This document shows, in pieces, positions 9,206 to 17,530 of a stretch of 64,000 bases of DNA. This stretch comes from CAXBDP01 sp964598395 (GTDB lineage: Bacteria; Bacteroidota; Bacteroidia; Cytophagales; Cyclobacteriaceae). Every line of letters starts with the position of its first letter. Within the stretch, counting starts at the first letter, position 1. The notes beneath the pieces were generated by a model, which made no database searches, was not told the origin of the DNA, and was given only the letters and a program-made list of their open reading frames with translations. The stretch covers positions 20,815 through 84,814 of the forward strand of contig CAZRBW010000006.1 of NCBI GenBank assembly GCA_964598395.1. Direction: 5' to 3'. The translations under genes and the position numbers were made by a program.

Positions 9206-9244
9206 AGCCAAATGAGCAGTAAATCAACCTCTGCTCATTTGGCT
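9206..9244. terminator. Bidirectional hairpin between convergent genes
   Basis: AGCCAAATGAGCAG and CTGCTCATTTGGCT form a perfect 14-bp stem with an 11-nt loop. It begins 13 bp after the phosphohexomutase stop and overlaps the stop codon of the minus-strand gene by two bases. T-runs are weak on both sides, so termination strength is uncertain. Confidence 0.7.
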
Positions 9245-10184
9245 ACTCTATCACACCAATGTGGAATAAAGCATCGCCATTATTAATCACTGGCATATTG
9301 TTATGGCCTATAATATATCCATTTCTTGGGCTTTTTACTGGCACTTTCACCGTCCCATATGGATCTGTAATTCTGGCAAGCACTTGCCCCTTTTTCACAT
9401 AATCTCCATCCTGACAACTCGAGTTAAATACGCCAGAAATTCTAGCCCTTACCCAGGAACTGCTTGTAATATATTTCTGCTCTTTCACCACATGGTCACC
9501 CGAAAGCATTCCTAAATAACGCATCAAATTCAACACGCCATCCATTCCCTCTTTTATCGAAGGTTCGTCTAATCGTAAAGATTCTCCTGCTTCATATACC
9601 AAAATGGATTTGCCTTGTTTAAAGGCTTCTTTTCTGAACGACTTCTCAATCATCTTAGAATTTATTACGAATGGAGTACCAAAAGCTTTAGAGTATTCCA
9701 TTCCCTTTTTATCCTTAGCATCGATTCTGATTTGTGGAATATTAGACAACTTTGAACCTCCTGTGTGAAAATCCACTCCAATATCCGTGATTGGCAGAAT
9801 TTCAGTCATAATAATATGTGCAATCTGCGCCGCGAGGGAACCTCTCTTTGCACCTGGAAAACTCCTATTAAGATCCCTTCCGTCAGGAAAAGTTCTTGAA
9901 TTATTCAAAAAACCATACACATTCACTACTGGAATTGCAATTACAGTTCCTCTTTCTACTTTTATGGACTCATCCATAATTAAGCGCTTTACAATGTCGA
10001 TGCCGTTAATTTCATCGCCATGAACTCCGCCAGTTAGCAAAAGGTTGGGACCATCTTCCCTCCCGCGAAATACAAAAACAGGTAAATCTATCATCGTATG
10101 TGATGGAAGTCGCGCAATAGGAATATCTATTCGCACATTATTGCCTACCCTTACTCTAGTATTGTGTATTTGAAGTTCATTCAT
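9243..10184 (-). CDS. Succinylglutamate desuccinylase/aspartoacylase family metallohydrolase
   Basis: 313 residues. The fold is that of zinc carboxypeptidase-like deacylases. Zinc ligands are His55 and Glu58 in GGVHGDEING and His140 in DFHTGG, with the DGRDLNRSFPG substrate loop at 101-111. The C-terminal segment (about 230-313) resembles a lipoyl-like beta-barrel with VKKGQVLARI and GYIIGHNNMPVINNGDALF, as in many AstE/AspA-related proteins of unknown substrate. It should remove an acyl group from an amide substrate, but which one is not visible. It diverges from the nitrilase gene (64 bp apart). Confidence 0.87.
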   Translation of the reverse strand: MNELQIHNTRVRVGNNVRIDIPIARLPSHTMIDLPVFVFRGREDGPNLLLTGGVHGDEINGIDIVKRLIMDESIKVERGTVIAIPVVNVYGFLNNSRTFPDGRDLNRSFPGAKRGSLAAQIAHIIMTEILPITDIGVDFHTGGSKLSNIPQIRIDAKDKKGMEYSKAFGTPFVINSKMIEKSFRKEAFKQGKSILVYEAGESLRLDEPSIKEGMDGVLNLMRYLGMLSGDHVVKEQKYITSSSWVRARISGVFNSSCQDGDYVKKGQVLARITDPYGTVKVPVKSPRNGYIIGHNNMPVINNGDALFHIGVIE

Positions 10185-10248
10185 AAATTAAATCATTCCT
10201 GAAAATTAAATTTTTTATGTTACTTTTTAGCAAAATTTCTTTTACTCA

Positions 10249-11193
10249 ATGAAAAAACTTAAGCCCGTAAAGGTAGCATTAGTACAGGTATCCCCAGTCT
10301 TTCAGAATTTAGAAAAGAGCATTATCAAATTAAAAGAGCTTTTGATTGAGGCAAAATCGAATGGAGCCGAGCTTATAGTCTTTGGTGAAACTTGGCTTTG
10401 TGGATATCCCAGCTGGCTCGATCACTGTTCAAATGTGGCTATTTGGGATGCCCCTGAAATAAAGGAAGCCTTTCTGGAGATGTACCATAATTGTATAGAA
10501 GCGGGAGGAAAAGAAATGCAAAGTATCCAAGAATTGGCAGCCAAACTTGGTGTATATGTAGTTTTAGGAGCCAACGAAAGTTCTTCTTCTGGTTTGGGAG
10601 GCAAAGGCACCATCTATAATAGCATGTTTATCATTGGCCCAGATGGCACTATCCAAAATCACCATCGCAAATTGATGCCCACTTTCACTGAAAAAATGCT
10701 TTATGGACATGGAGATGGCGCAGGACTTAAAAGTGTAAAGTCTCCATTCGGAAATATAACTGGCGCTATTTGCTGGGAACATTGGATGCCACTTACTAGG
10801 CAAGCTTTGCATCAAGCAGGCGAGCATATCCATGTGGCACTATGGCCAATGGTGCACGAGAGACATGAAATAGCTAGCAGACATTATGCATTTGAAGGTC
10901 GATGTTATGTTCTTGCAATTGGGCAAATTATGAAAGCAGCTGATTTTCCAAAAGGAATTGAATTGCCTCCACAATTACAAAATGACCCTCAAGTACAAAC
11001 ACTTAGAGGTGGCAGCTGCGTGATTGGACCAGATGGGAATTACATACTCCCGCCTGTTTTTGATAAAGAATTGATTATCTATGCAGAGCTTGATGCCAAT
11101 GAAGTGATCAAAGAACGAATGACTTTGGATGTAACAGGCCATTACAATCGCAACGATATTTTTGATTTTAGCATAAATGATTCACGTAAATAA
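10249..11193 (+). CDS. Nitrilase (carbon-nitrogen hydrolase superfamily)
   Basis: 314 residues. The catalytic triad is complete: Glu47 in VFGETWLCGYP, Lys141 in HHRKLMPT and Cys175 in GAICWEHWMPL. The CWExxMPL context and the GETWLPGYP-like segment are typical of true nitrilases (nitrile to carboxylate plus ammonia), not of the amidase branches of this superfamily. The substrate cannot be deduced. The 3' end overlaps the start of the next gene by 17 bp, so the two are almost certainly one transcript. That partner resembles isonitrile hydratase, which points to a small nitrile/isonitrile-processing module. A GCGGGAGG octamer at 10501 encodes AGG in EAGGKEM. Confidence 0.9.
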   Translation: MKKLKPVKVALVQVSPVFQNLEKSIIKLKELLIEAKSNGAELIVFGETWLCGYPSWLDHCSNVAIWDAPEIKEAFLEMYHNCIEAGGKEMQSIQELAAKLGVYVVLGANESSSSGLGGKGTIYNSMFIIGPDGTIQNHHRKLMPTFTEKMLYGHGDGAGLKSVKSPFGNITGAICWEHWMPLTRQALHQAGEHIHVALWPMVHERHEIASRHYAFEGRCYVLAIGQIMKAADFPKGIELPPQLQNDPQVQTLRGGSCVIGPDGNYILPPVFDKELIIYAELDANEVIKERMTLDVTGHYNRNDIFDFSINDSRK

Positions 11194-11785
11194 GCCCAGA
11201 ATTGCCATACTCCTTTTCGACGAAGTAGAGGTGTTGGATTTTGCAGGACCTTTAGAAGTTTTCAATTGCGTAAAGGACGTCGCACCCGAAATTGACATTG
11301 ATGCCTTTACCATTTCCTTTCGCCAAGGCCCAGTCTATTGTCGTAGCAATTTGGTCGTGATCCCAAATCAAGCCGCTGATTTCCAAGTGGATTTTAATAT
11401 TCTTTTGATACCTGGAGGAATTGGAACAAGGAAAATTCTAGAAAACCCAAGCCAATTAAAGACCATTGAAAAGCTGATAAAAAAAGCTGAGTTGGTGCTC
11501 ACAGTTTGCACTGGTTCCTTGGTATTGGCTAAGCTTGGCTTACTCAAAAACAAAGCCGCTACGACCCATCATACTTGCTTCGATTTTCTTGGACAATTAG
11601 AGCCAACTTCTCAAGTAATCCGAAATAAAAGATTTGTAGACGAAGGCAATATTGTGAGTGCGGCGGGAATTTCGGCAGGTATCGATATGGCTTTATTTGT
11701 GGTGAAGACTTATTATGGAGAGGAAATAATGCAAGCTGTAAAAAAGGAAATGGAATATGATGTAGATGAGAATTTTGCTAAATAA
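11177..11785 (+). CDS. DJ-1/PfpI family protein, isonitrile hydratase-like
   Basis: 202 residues, one class-I glutamine amidotransferase-like domain. Cys111 sits in the nucleophile elbow LTVCTGSLVLAKLGLL. Asp21 is in VLDFAGPLEVF. The C-terminal segment VSAAGISAGIDMAL matches the layout of bacterial isocyanide (isonitrile) hydratases as known to me. The same core also occurs as the N-terminal domain of AraC-type regulators, but no helix-turn-helix follows here, so this is a stand-alone enzyme-like protein. It overlaps the nitrilase gene by 17 bp in another frame. A generic DJ-1/PfpI stress role is the alternative. Confidence 0.8.
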   Translation: MIHVNKPRIAILLFDEVEVLDFAGPLEVFNCVKDVAPEIDIDAFTISFRQGPVYCRSNLVVIPNQAADFQVDFNILLIPGGIGTRKILENPSQLKTIEKLIKKAELVLTVCTGSLVLAKLGLLKNKAATTHHTCFDFLGQLEPTSQVIRNKRFVDEGNIVSAAGISAGIDMALFVVKTYYGEEIMQAVKKEMEYDVDENFAK

Positions 11786-11810
11786 GCGAAATTGAGGCTT
11801 CAAATTTTCT

Positions 11811-11818
11811 CATATTTG
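11811..11818 (+). promoter_or_regulatory. Putative -7 box upstream of murB
   Basis: CATATTTG matches the Bacteroidota -7 consensus TAnnTTTG at all but the first base and ends 8 bp before the murB ATG. If it is used, the mRNA leader would be only about 5 nt. Confidence 0.4.
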
Positions 11819-11826
11819 TGCTCGTT

Positions 11827-12846
11827 ATGCCAGAAATTAAGAAAAATTACTCGCTTAAAAACTTCAACACATTTGGGTTGGATGTCACTGCAAAAAGCTT
11901 TGTGGAAGTTCATTCAATTGAAGATTTGAAATCTTTGAAAAGCAATGGGCTTTTAAATAAAGATGAAATCCTTATTCTAGGAGGCGGCAGCAATGTACTT
12001 TTCACAAAAGACCCTGAAGAATTAATTATTCATATTGACATTCAAGGAATTGAAATTTTGCGGGAGGATAATGCAACTGTAACGGTGAAGGTGGGCGCAG
12101 GAGTTTCATGGCATTCCTTCGTGATGTGGAGTATAGAAAATAACCTTTCTGGCATTGAGAACCTTTCGTTGATTCCCGGCACCTGCGGTGCGGCACCTAT
12201 GCAGAATATTGGAGCCTATGGCGCTGAGCTTGTCCAAGTGTTCGATCATTTGGAAGCTTTCCATATCGGAAGTAGCGAAATACACCGCTTCGATGCGAGT
12301 GATTGTGAGTTTGGTTACAGGGAGAGCGTATTCAAACATCGATACAAGAGAGATTATATCATTTGCTCAGTTTGTTTCCAGCTCAAAAAGCAACACTCAT
12401 TCAATATCAGCTATGGAGATATTCAACAAGTAATTGACGAGCAATTTGAAGGAAAAATTACCCTAAGAAACGTAAGTGATGCAGTGATTTTTATTAGGCA
12501 AAGCAAACTTCCCGATCCTGCTAAAATTGGAAATTCAGGAAGTTTCTTCAAAAACCCAATCATCTCAGAAATCCAGTTCATAAAACTAAAAGAAAAATAT
12601 CCAAATCTACCCTCCTATCCTGCTAGGGAAGCTTTGGTGAAAGTACCTGCTGGCTGGCTGATAGACCAAGCAGGTTGGAAAGGCTATCGGCGTGGTGAAA
12701 TTGGCGTCCATGCCAAGCAGGCACTCGTTTTGGTAAATTATGGCGGAGGCAGCGGCAAAGATATTCTACAATTAGCTCAAGATATCCAAAATGACATCGC
12801 TCAGAAATTCGGAATTAGCTTGCAAACTGAGGTGAATATACTTTAA
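11827..12846 (+). CDS. murB: UDP-N-acetylenolpyruvoylglucosamine reductase
   Basis: 339 residues from ATG 11827; the in-frame GTG at 11818 overlaps a likely promoter box and is rejected. This NADPH- and FAD-dependent enzyme makes UDP-N-acetylmuramate for peptidoglycan. FAD-binding segments ILGGGSNVLF and PGTCGAAPMQNIGAYGAE are intact. The type-I insert ending GYRESVFK is present. The C-terminal KIGNSGSFFKNP and PAGWLIDQAGWKG segments carry the catalytic serine and substrate contacts. The length matches E. coli-type MurB. It follows the DJ-1-like gene by 41 bp but probably has its own promoter. An octamer at 12060 encodes the REx of LREDN with a rare CGG codon. Confidence 0.96.
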   Translation: MPEIKKNYSLKNFNTFGLDVTAKSFVEVHSIEDLKSLKSNGLLNKDEILILGGGSNVLFTKDPEELIIHIDIQGIEILREDNATVTVKVGAGVSWHSFVMWSIENNLSGIENLSLIPGTCGAAPMQNIGAYGAELVQVFDHLEAFHIGSSEIHRFDASDCEFGYRESVFKHRYKRDYIICSVCFQLKKQHSFNISYGDIQQVIDEQFEGKITLRNVSDAVIFIRQSKLPDPAKIGNSGSFFKNPIISEIQFIKLKEKYPNLPSYPAREALVKVPAGWLIDQAGWKGYRRGEIGVHAKQALVLVNYGGGSGKDILQLAQDIQNDIAQKFGISLQTEVNIL

Positions 12847-12876
12847 GTCTAATACGCTAACTCAAGGAAATAAAAC

Positions 12877-12912
12877 AAAAAAAGCTCAGATCGCTAGACC
12901 TGAGCTTTATAA
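12877..12912. terminator. Bidirectional terminator, murB and convergent neighbour
   Basis: Arms AAAGCTCAG (12881-12889) and CTGAGCTTT (12900-12908) enclose a 10-nt loop, with A-rich sequence on the left and T-rich on the right. It therefore serves both converging genes. Confidence 0.85.
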
Positions 12913-12928
12913 TTTCAAGCTTTTCAGA

Positions 12929-13546
12929 CTATTTACATTTTGTAGCCAAAAGCTCTACTGCTTCAGACTTGCCATATTTTATTGGCGATTCATCTGCTTC
13001 GTACATACTCAAAGATTGCTTTGCATATCCGCAAGCCTGTTGGGTTGGAGTACCCATCATAGCTGCCATCCCAAATTGCATCTGTGCAAGGAACAAATAT
13101 GCACGTGGGTTTTTAGGATTCTCGTCAATCGCCTTTGTAAGACTTTGTACCACATCTTGTACCATAAACTGGCCACGTTCTTGAGGATTAGCCGCCAATT
13201 CTGCCATTGTTATAAAACCTCGTAATGCGTAGAGTTCAGATAAATCACCATTTCGACTTGCTGTCATATTGGTATATTTTTTTGCTTGAGCAAGTAACTC
13301 ATCCTTAGCAGAAAGATTTTCGGCTTCAAAGCTAGATTCAGCCAAAAAAAGAGCTGTATAATAGCTACTGAACCAGTTTTCAGCATTTGCTTCTGTAAAT
13401 TGCTCTAATTGCTGGATTACCTCCCGCTTTTTTGTATAATCATCTGCCAATTCATATTGACTAACAAATGATTGTAAAGGATCTTGCGCTTGTGCATTTA
13501 CATTGAAAGAAATAAGGAAGTAGAATAAGATGATGAAGTTTTTCAT
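12929..13546 (-). CDS. Exported helical-repeat protein, function unknown
   Basis: 205 residues with an N-terminal signal peptide (MKNFIILFYFLISFNVNAQAQ). The rest is alpha-helical and TPR-like, with segments such as AENWFSSYYTALFLAES, LSELYALRGFITMAELA and NPKNPRAYLFLAQMQFGMA. Two cysteines lie near the C-terminus (QQACGYA, ATKCK). Such small periplasmic TPR-like proteins are common in Bacteroidota and uncharacterised. It is monocistronic, with a 199-bp upstream region containing the window's only intergenic GCGGGAGG. Confidence 0.72.
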   Translation of the reverse strand: MKNFIILFYFLISFNVNAQAQDPLQSFVSQYELADDYTKKREVIQQLEQFTEANAENWFSSYYTALFLAESSFEAENLSAKDELLAQAKKYTNMTASRNGDLSELYALRGFITMAELAANPQERGQFMVQDVVQSLTKAIDENPKNPRAYLFLAQMQFGMAAMMGTPTQQACGYAKQSLSMYEADESPIKYGKSEAVELLATKCK

Positions 13547-13614
13547 AATTGAAATTGATTATTGGTTTAACTTTTATTTTGACAAATTGATTATCGAATT
13601 GATGGATCAAATAT

Positions 13615-13622
13615 GCGGGAGG
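13615..13622 (+). repeat. Only intergenic copy of GCGGGAGG
   Basis: The octamer lies in the 199-bp divergent region between the exported TPR-like gene and the crotonase gene. It shows the word can occur without coding constraint. A minus-oriented copy lies 195 bp away at 13420. Confidence 0.9.
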
Positions 13623-13745
13623 ATAATTGGGACTAAAATTTAATCTAACCGAAGTAACAGAAGTACTTACCGAACTGTAGATTTATAGGAATAGCTCGAT
13701 TAATTGAAAGGCATTTTGTAGTTTCAAGCTGAAATAAAAATAACT

Positions 13746-14519
13746 ATGCAATACATAATCGTTACCCCAGAATATCAAAAACACATTGCGCTAATTCAGC
13801 TAAATAGACCCAAAGAATTGAATGCACTTAACCTAGAGCTGATGGGTGAAATTCGCGATGCATTGAAAGAGTTAGATCAAAATGATGCCGTAAGAGCCAT
13901 TATAATCACAGGAAATGAACGTGCTTTTGCCGCAGGTGCGGATATAAAGCAAATGGCTGGAAAAGGCACCATTGATATGTGGAAGACAGATCAATTCAGC
14001 ACTTGGGATCAGATAAATAAAACACGCAAGCCTATCATTGCTGCTGTGTCTGGTTTTGCACTTGGAGGTGGCTGCGAACTTGCCATGAGCTGCGATATGA
14101 TTGTAGCATCGGAAACGGCACAATTTGGGCAGCCTGAAATCAAAATTGGAGTAATGCCTGGTGCTGGAGGAACACAAAGACTTACAAGAGCAATAGGCAA
14201 AGCCCGAGCGATGGAAATGGTGTTGACAGGCAATTTCATTTCTGGAGAAGAAGCAAAATCTTACGGACTCGTGAACAAAGTAGTACCTGTAGAATTGTAT
14301 TTGGAAGAAGCGGTGAAGCTTGCTAAAAGCGTAGCTTCAATGTCGCCAATTGCTACCCAAATGGCGAAAGAAAGTGTGAAAAGAGCATTTGAAACACATT
14401 TGGAGGAAGGTTTACAATTTGAGCGTAAAAACTTCTATATGCTATTTGCTGCGGAAGATCAAAAGGAAGGGATGAACGCCTTTGTGGAAAAAAGGAAACC
14501 TGATTTTAAAGGAAAATAA
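13746..14519 (+). CDS. Enoyl-CoA hydratase/isomerase (crotonase)
   Basis: 257 residues, the usual size. It hydrates 2-enoyl-CoA to 3-hydroxyacyl-CoA. The oxyanion-hole segments AFAAGADIKQMA and GFALGGGCELAMSCD are present. Catalytic glutamates are found in GGCELAM and in FGQPEIKIGVMPGAGG, matching the two-glutamate arrangement of true hydratases. The C-terminal ASMSPIATQMAKESV helix is typical. It has no beta-oxidation partner beside it and forms a single-gene unit with its own terminator. Fatty-acid and branched-chain amino-acid breakdown are equally possible roles. Confidence 0.92.
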   Translation: MQYIIVTPEYQKHIALIQLNRPKELNALNLELMGEIRDALKELDQNDAVRAIIITGNERAFAAGADIKQMAGKGTIDMWKTDQFSTWDQINKTRKPIIAAVSGFALGGGCELAMSCDMIVASETAQFGQPEIKIGVMPGAGGTQRLTRAIGKARAMEMVLTGNFISGEEAKSYGLVNKVVPVELYLEEAVKLAKSVASMSPIATQMAKESVKRAFETHLEEGLQFERKNFYMLFAAEDQKEGMNAFVEKRKPDFKGK

Positions 14520-14537
14520 AAACAAACTTGATTGAGT

Positions 14538-14575
14538 AAAAGAGCCATAAATTCCAAATCTGGCTCTTTTATTTT
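14538..14575 (+). terminator. Terminator after crotonase
   Basis: Arms AAAAGAGCCA and TGGCTCTTTT with a 13-nt loop and a T-rich tail, 19 bp after the stop codon. Confidence 0.88.
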
Positions 14576-14670
14576 CATCTAGTGGTCGCTTATAATTAAC
14601 CAAACCTTAACTTACCCTTAACCGAAGAGAAAGACTAAATTCTGACTTTTGGTAAACAAAATCAGCAGCC

Positions 14671-15339
14671 TTGTTTATCAGCTCTTCAAAGCCAACTCGC
14701 CCCGCTTCAAATCAGGATTTCATTCCTGAGATTCTCCTCCAAAAAGGTGGGAAACAGATTCAATTTGAAGCCAATCAGACAATAGATGCTGATTTAATGG
14801 ATAGCGGCTTGATATTCATTACTTACGGAATTGTAAAATCTTACGCAACTGAGCAAAACGGAAATGAGATTTTTATAGATTTGCTTAAGCGAGGAGATAT
14901 TTTCGGCTCCACACAACAGCCAAATATTGAATACCAAATTGCAGCTAAGGCAATGACAAAGTGTATGGCTATCTTCATTCATCAAGAAGAACTACAATTT
15001 CAATACGATAGCGATCAAAATGTTAGCTTATTTGTCAATAATATTTTCAAAGAAAAAGCCCAAAAGCTAGAAACTAGATATTTGAATAATATCTCCAAGG
15101 ACATTAAGACAAAGCTACAAGCTTTCTTTAAAAATTATGCTCTTGAGTTTGGCTCAAAAAAAACAGATGACTTTGTAATTCAAAATCATCTGTCGCATCA
15201 AGAAATCGCTCAATTGCTAAACTCCTCCCGACAAACTATCTCGGTTATCCTCAACCAATGGCGAGATCAGAATTTATTGAGCTATTCAAGAAAAGTTATT
15301 CGCTTACATGACCTCTCATTTTTCGAGCTCAATAATTGA
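14671..15339 (+). CDS. Crp/Fnr family transcriptional regulator, TTG start
   Basis: 222 residues. The N-terminal part (about 20-120) is a cyclic-nucleotide-binding-like beta-roll with FIDLLKRGDIFG. The C-terminal winged helix (about 150-215) has LSHQEIAQLLNSSRQTISVILNQW, where SSRQTIS is the recognition-helix region typical of Crp/Fnr. The first possible start after the upstream in-frame stop (14653) is TTG at 14671. The next ATG (14797) would remove part of the beta-roll, so TTG is preferred. No cysteine cluster is present, so it is not an Fe-S sensor. Its targets are unknown. It converges on hisB. Confidence 0.85.
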   Translation: MFISSSKPTRPASNQDFIPEILLQKGGKQIQFEANQTIDADLMDSGLIFITYGIVKSYATEQNGNEIFIDLLKRGDIFGSTQQPNIEYQIAAKAMTKCMAIFIHQEELQFQYDSDQNVSLFVNNIFKEKAQKLETRYLNNISKDIKTKLQAFFKNYALEFGSKKTDDFVIQNHLSHQEIAQLLNSSRQTISVILNQWRDQNLLSYSRKVIRLHDLSFFELNN

Positions 15340-15384
15340 AAAATAGAGTTTGAAATCCATTCAAATCAAGCACCTAATTGAGTA

Positions 15385-16479
15385 TTATAAAGTACCTTTT
15401 GTAGAAGGAAGTACATTTGCCAAATCCTTGTCCCGCTTTACTGCCATCCGAATAGCACGAGCCCAGCCTTTGAATATAGCTTCAATTTTGTGATGTTCGT
15501 TTTCACCTTCTACTTTGATATTGAGGTTGCTCAATGAGGTATCGCTAAAGGATTTAAAGAAATGCTTAAACATCTCTGTTGGCATATCTCCTACTTTCTC
15601 ACGCTTGAATTCAGCATCCCAAACAAGCCAAGGTCTTCCGCCAAAATCAATTGCAACTTGAGCTAAAGCCTCGTCCATCGGAAGTAAAAAACCATATCTA
15701 TAAATGCCCATCTTATTACCCAATGCTTTGAGGATTACCTCACCCAAAGCCAGTGCTGTATCTTCAATAGTATGATGCTCATCTACGTGTAGGTCGCCCT
15801 TTACCTCAATCTCCAAATCGATTCCTCCATGCTTTGCCAGCTGATCGAGCATATGATCAAAGAAATGTAGGCCAGTAGAAATTTTGCCAATACCAGTGCC
15901 ATCCAAATTGAGAAGAATTTTGATATCGGTCTCCTTAGTCTTGCGGTGTATACTTGCCTTACGAGCTGGATTCTTGAGGAAATCATATATTTCATCCCAA
16001 CTCCAAGTGCTTATTGCAGCTTCAGAATTTGCATCGCCAATAAATATGGCTTTACAACCTAGATTTTGCGCTAATTGCACATCAGTGGTTCTATCGCCAA
16101 TTACATAACTATTTGCTAAATCTACAGATCCGTCCAAATATTCCTGCAAAAGGCCAGTTCTTGGCTTTCGAGTTGGCGCGTTCTCATGCTCAAAGGTGCG
16201 ATCTACATGGATATTGGTAAAAACTATTCCTTCGCCTTTTAGAGTATCCAACATCTTATTTTGGGCTGGCCAAAAGGTTTCTTCTGGAAAAGAATCAGTT
16301 CCCAATCCATCTTGATTTGTCACCATTACCAATTCAAAATCAAGCTCTTCAGCAATTTTACGAAGATTTGAAATGGCACCTGGGTAAAACTCCAGCTTTT
16401 CTAATGAATCTACTTGGAAGTCAATCGGTGGCTCTATGATTATAGTACCATCTCTATCGATAAATAAAATTTTGCGCAT
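15385..16479 (-). CDS. hisB: Bifunctional histidinol-phosphatase/imidazoleglycerol-phosphate dehydratase
   Basis: 364 residues, a fusion catalysing steps 6 and 8 of histidine synthesis. Residues 1 to about 165 form a HAD phosphatase with FIDRDGTIIIEPP and the GDRTTDVQLAQNLG loop. Residues about 175-364 form the dehydratase with FFDHMLDQLAKHGG and HHTIEDTALALGE, whose histidines bind the two manganese ions. It is the last gene of hisGDCB, 4 bp after hisC. The usual next genes hisH, hisA, hisF and hisI are not downstream. Confidence 0.97.
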   Translation of the reverse strand: MRKILFIDRDGTIIIEPPIDFQVDSLEKLEFYPGAISNLRKIAEELDFELVMVTNQDGLGTDSFPEETFWPAQNKMLDTLKGEGIVFTNIHVDRTFEHENAPTRKPRTGLLQEYLDGSVDLANSYVIGDRTTDVQLAQNLGCKAIFIGDANSEAAISTWSWDEIYDFLKNPARKASIHRKTKETDIKILLNLDGTGIGKISTGLHFFDHMLDQLAKHGGIDLEIEVKGDLHVDEHHTIEDTALALGEVILKALGNKMGIYRYGFLLPMDEALAQVAIDFGGRPWLVWDAEFKREKVGDMPTEMFKHFFKSFSDTSLSNLNIKVEGENEHHKIEAIFKGWARAIRMAVKRDKDLANVLPSTKGTL

Positions 16480-16483
16480 GAGT

Positions 16484-17530
16484 TTAAAGATTTTTTAGGG
16501 CATCCAATAGTTTGTGATTTTCCTCAGCGGTGCCAATGGAAATACGAAGTGCATTATCGCACAAAACCACTTTGGAGCGGTCTCTCACAATAATCAACTT
16601 ATGAAGCAATTTCTCATATACCTGACGAGCATTCTCCATTTTCACCAATATGAAATTAGCGTCCGAAGGAAATACTTTCTCAACGAAATCAAGATTAGCC
16701 AGCTTGGTTGCAAGCTTTTCTCTTTCGAGAATTAAGGTTTCCACCCAGTCTTTAACTTGCTCAGCATTTTTGAGGCCTTCGATAGCTGCTTGCTGGCTGA
16801 GTAAATTGATATTGTAAGGTGGTTTGATTTTGTTGAGAAGAGAGATCATCTCCACCGAAGCGAAAGCCAAACCTAAGCGCAAGCCAGCGAACCCCCAAGC
16901 TTTGCTTAGTGTTTGCATCACGATCATATTGGGAAAATTGCCCAGTTCGCCAACCAAACTAGTACCCTCAGCGGCAAAATCTATATAAGCCTCATCAATT
17001 GCAATGATGCCCTCAAATCCTCCCGCTAGTTCCAAAATATCTGCTCTGTTCAGTAAATTTCCAGATGGATTATTGGGCGAACAGATAAATAGAATTTTGT
17101 CCTTTTTATCTACTTGAGATAAAATTGATTTTACATCTACTTGAAAATCAGATGTTAATTGAATTTTTTTTATCCCTATATTATGTATGGATGCCGAAAC
17201 CTCATACATACCATATGTGGGCGGGAGGATAATGATACTATCCTCGCCAGGTTCGCAAAATGCCCTAATGAGCAAGTCTATAACTTCATCGCTCCCATTG
17301 CCAAGAAAGATCTGCTGAATCGGCACATTTTTCAAATTAGAAAGTAGTGCTTTCACATCATATTGGTACGGATCTGGATAGCGATTGACTCCAGGATAAT
17401 TTTCTCGTTCGAATGGATTTTCATTGGCATCTAAGAAAACACCAACTTTACCCGAATACTCATCTCTTGCCGATGAATATGGCTTAATGTCTAACAAGTG
17501 TGGACGGACGAGACTTTTTATATCAGCCAT
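16484..17530 (-). CDS. hisC: Histidinol-phosphate aminotransferase
   Basis: 348 residues, a PLP fold-type I enzyme that transaminates imidazole acetol phosphate with glutamate. SPNNPSGN, IAIDEAYIDFA and the lysine loop TLSKAWGFAGLRLG (PLP Schiff base on the SK lysine) are all intact. It begins 8 bp inside the end of hisD (17523-17530) and ends 4 bp before hisB, so translation is probably coupled. Two GCGGGAGG octamers in opposite orientation lie 200 bp apart in it (17019 and 17221). Confidence 0.97.
   Translation of the reverse strand: MADIKSLVRPHLLDIKPYSSARDEYSGKVGVFLDANENPFERENYPGVNRYPDPYQYDVKALLSNLKNVPIQQIFLGNGSDEVIDLLIRAFCEPGEDSIIILPPTYGMYEVSASIHNIGIKKIQLTSDFQVDVKSILSQVDKKDKILFICSPNNPSGNLLNRADILELAGGFEGIIAIDEAYIDFAAEGTSLVGELGNFPNMIVMQTLSKAWGFAGLRLGLAFASVEMISLLNKIKPPYNINLLSQQAAIEGLKNAEQVKDWVETLILEREKLATKLANLDFVEKVFPSDANFILVKMENARQVYEKLLHKLIIVRDRSKVVLCDNALRISIGTAEENHKLLDALKNL

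Noticed and set aside
13587..13612. TTGATGGATCAA-like palindrome upstream of the crotonase gene as an FNR site
   Set aside because: The half-sites are spaced by two bases, not four, so it does not fit the FNR/CRP spacing.
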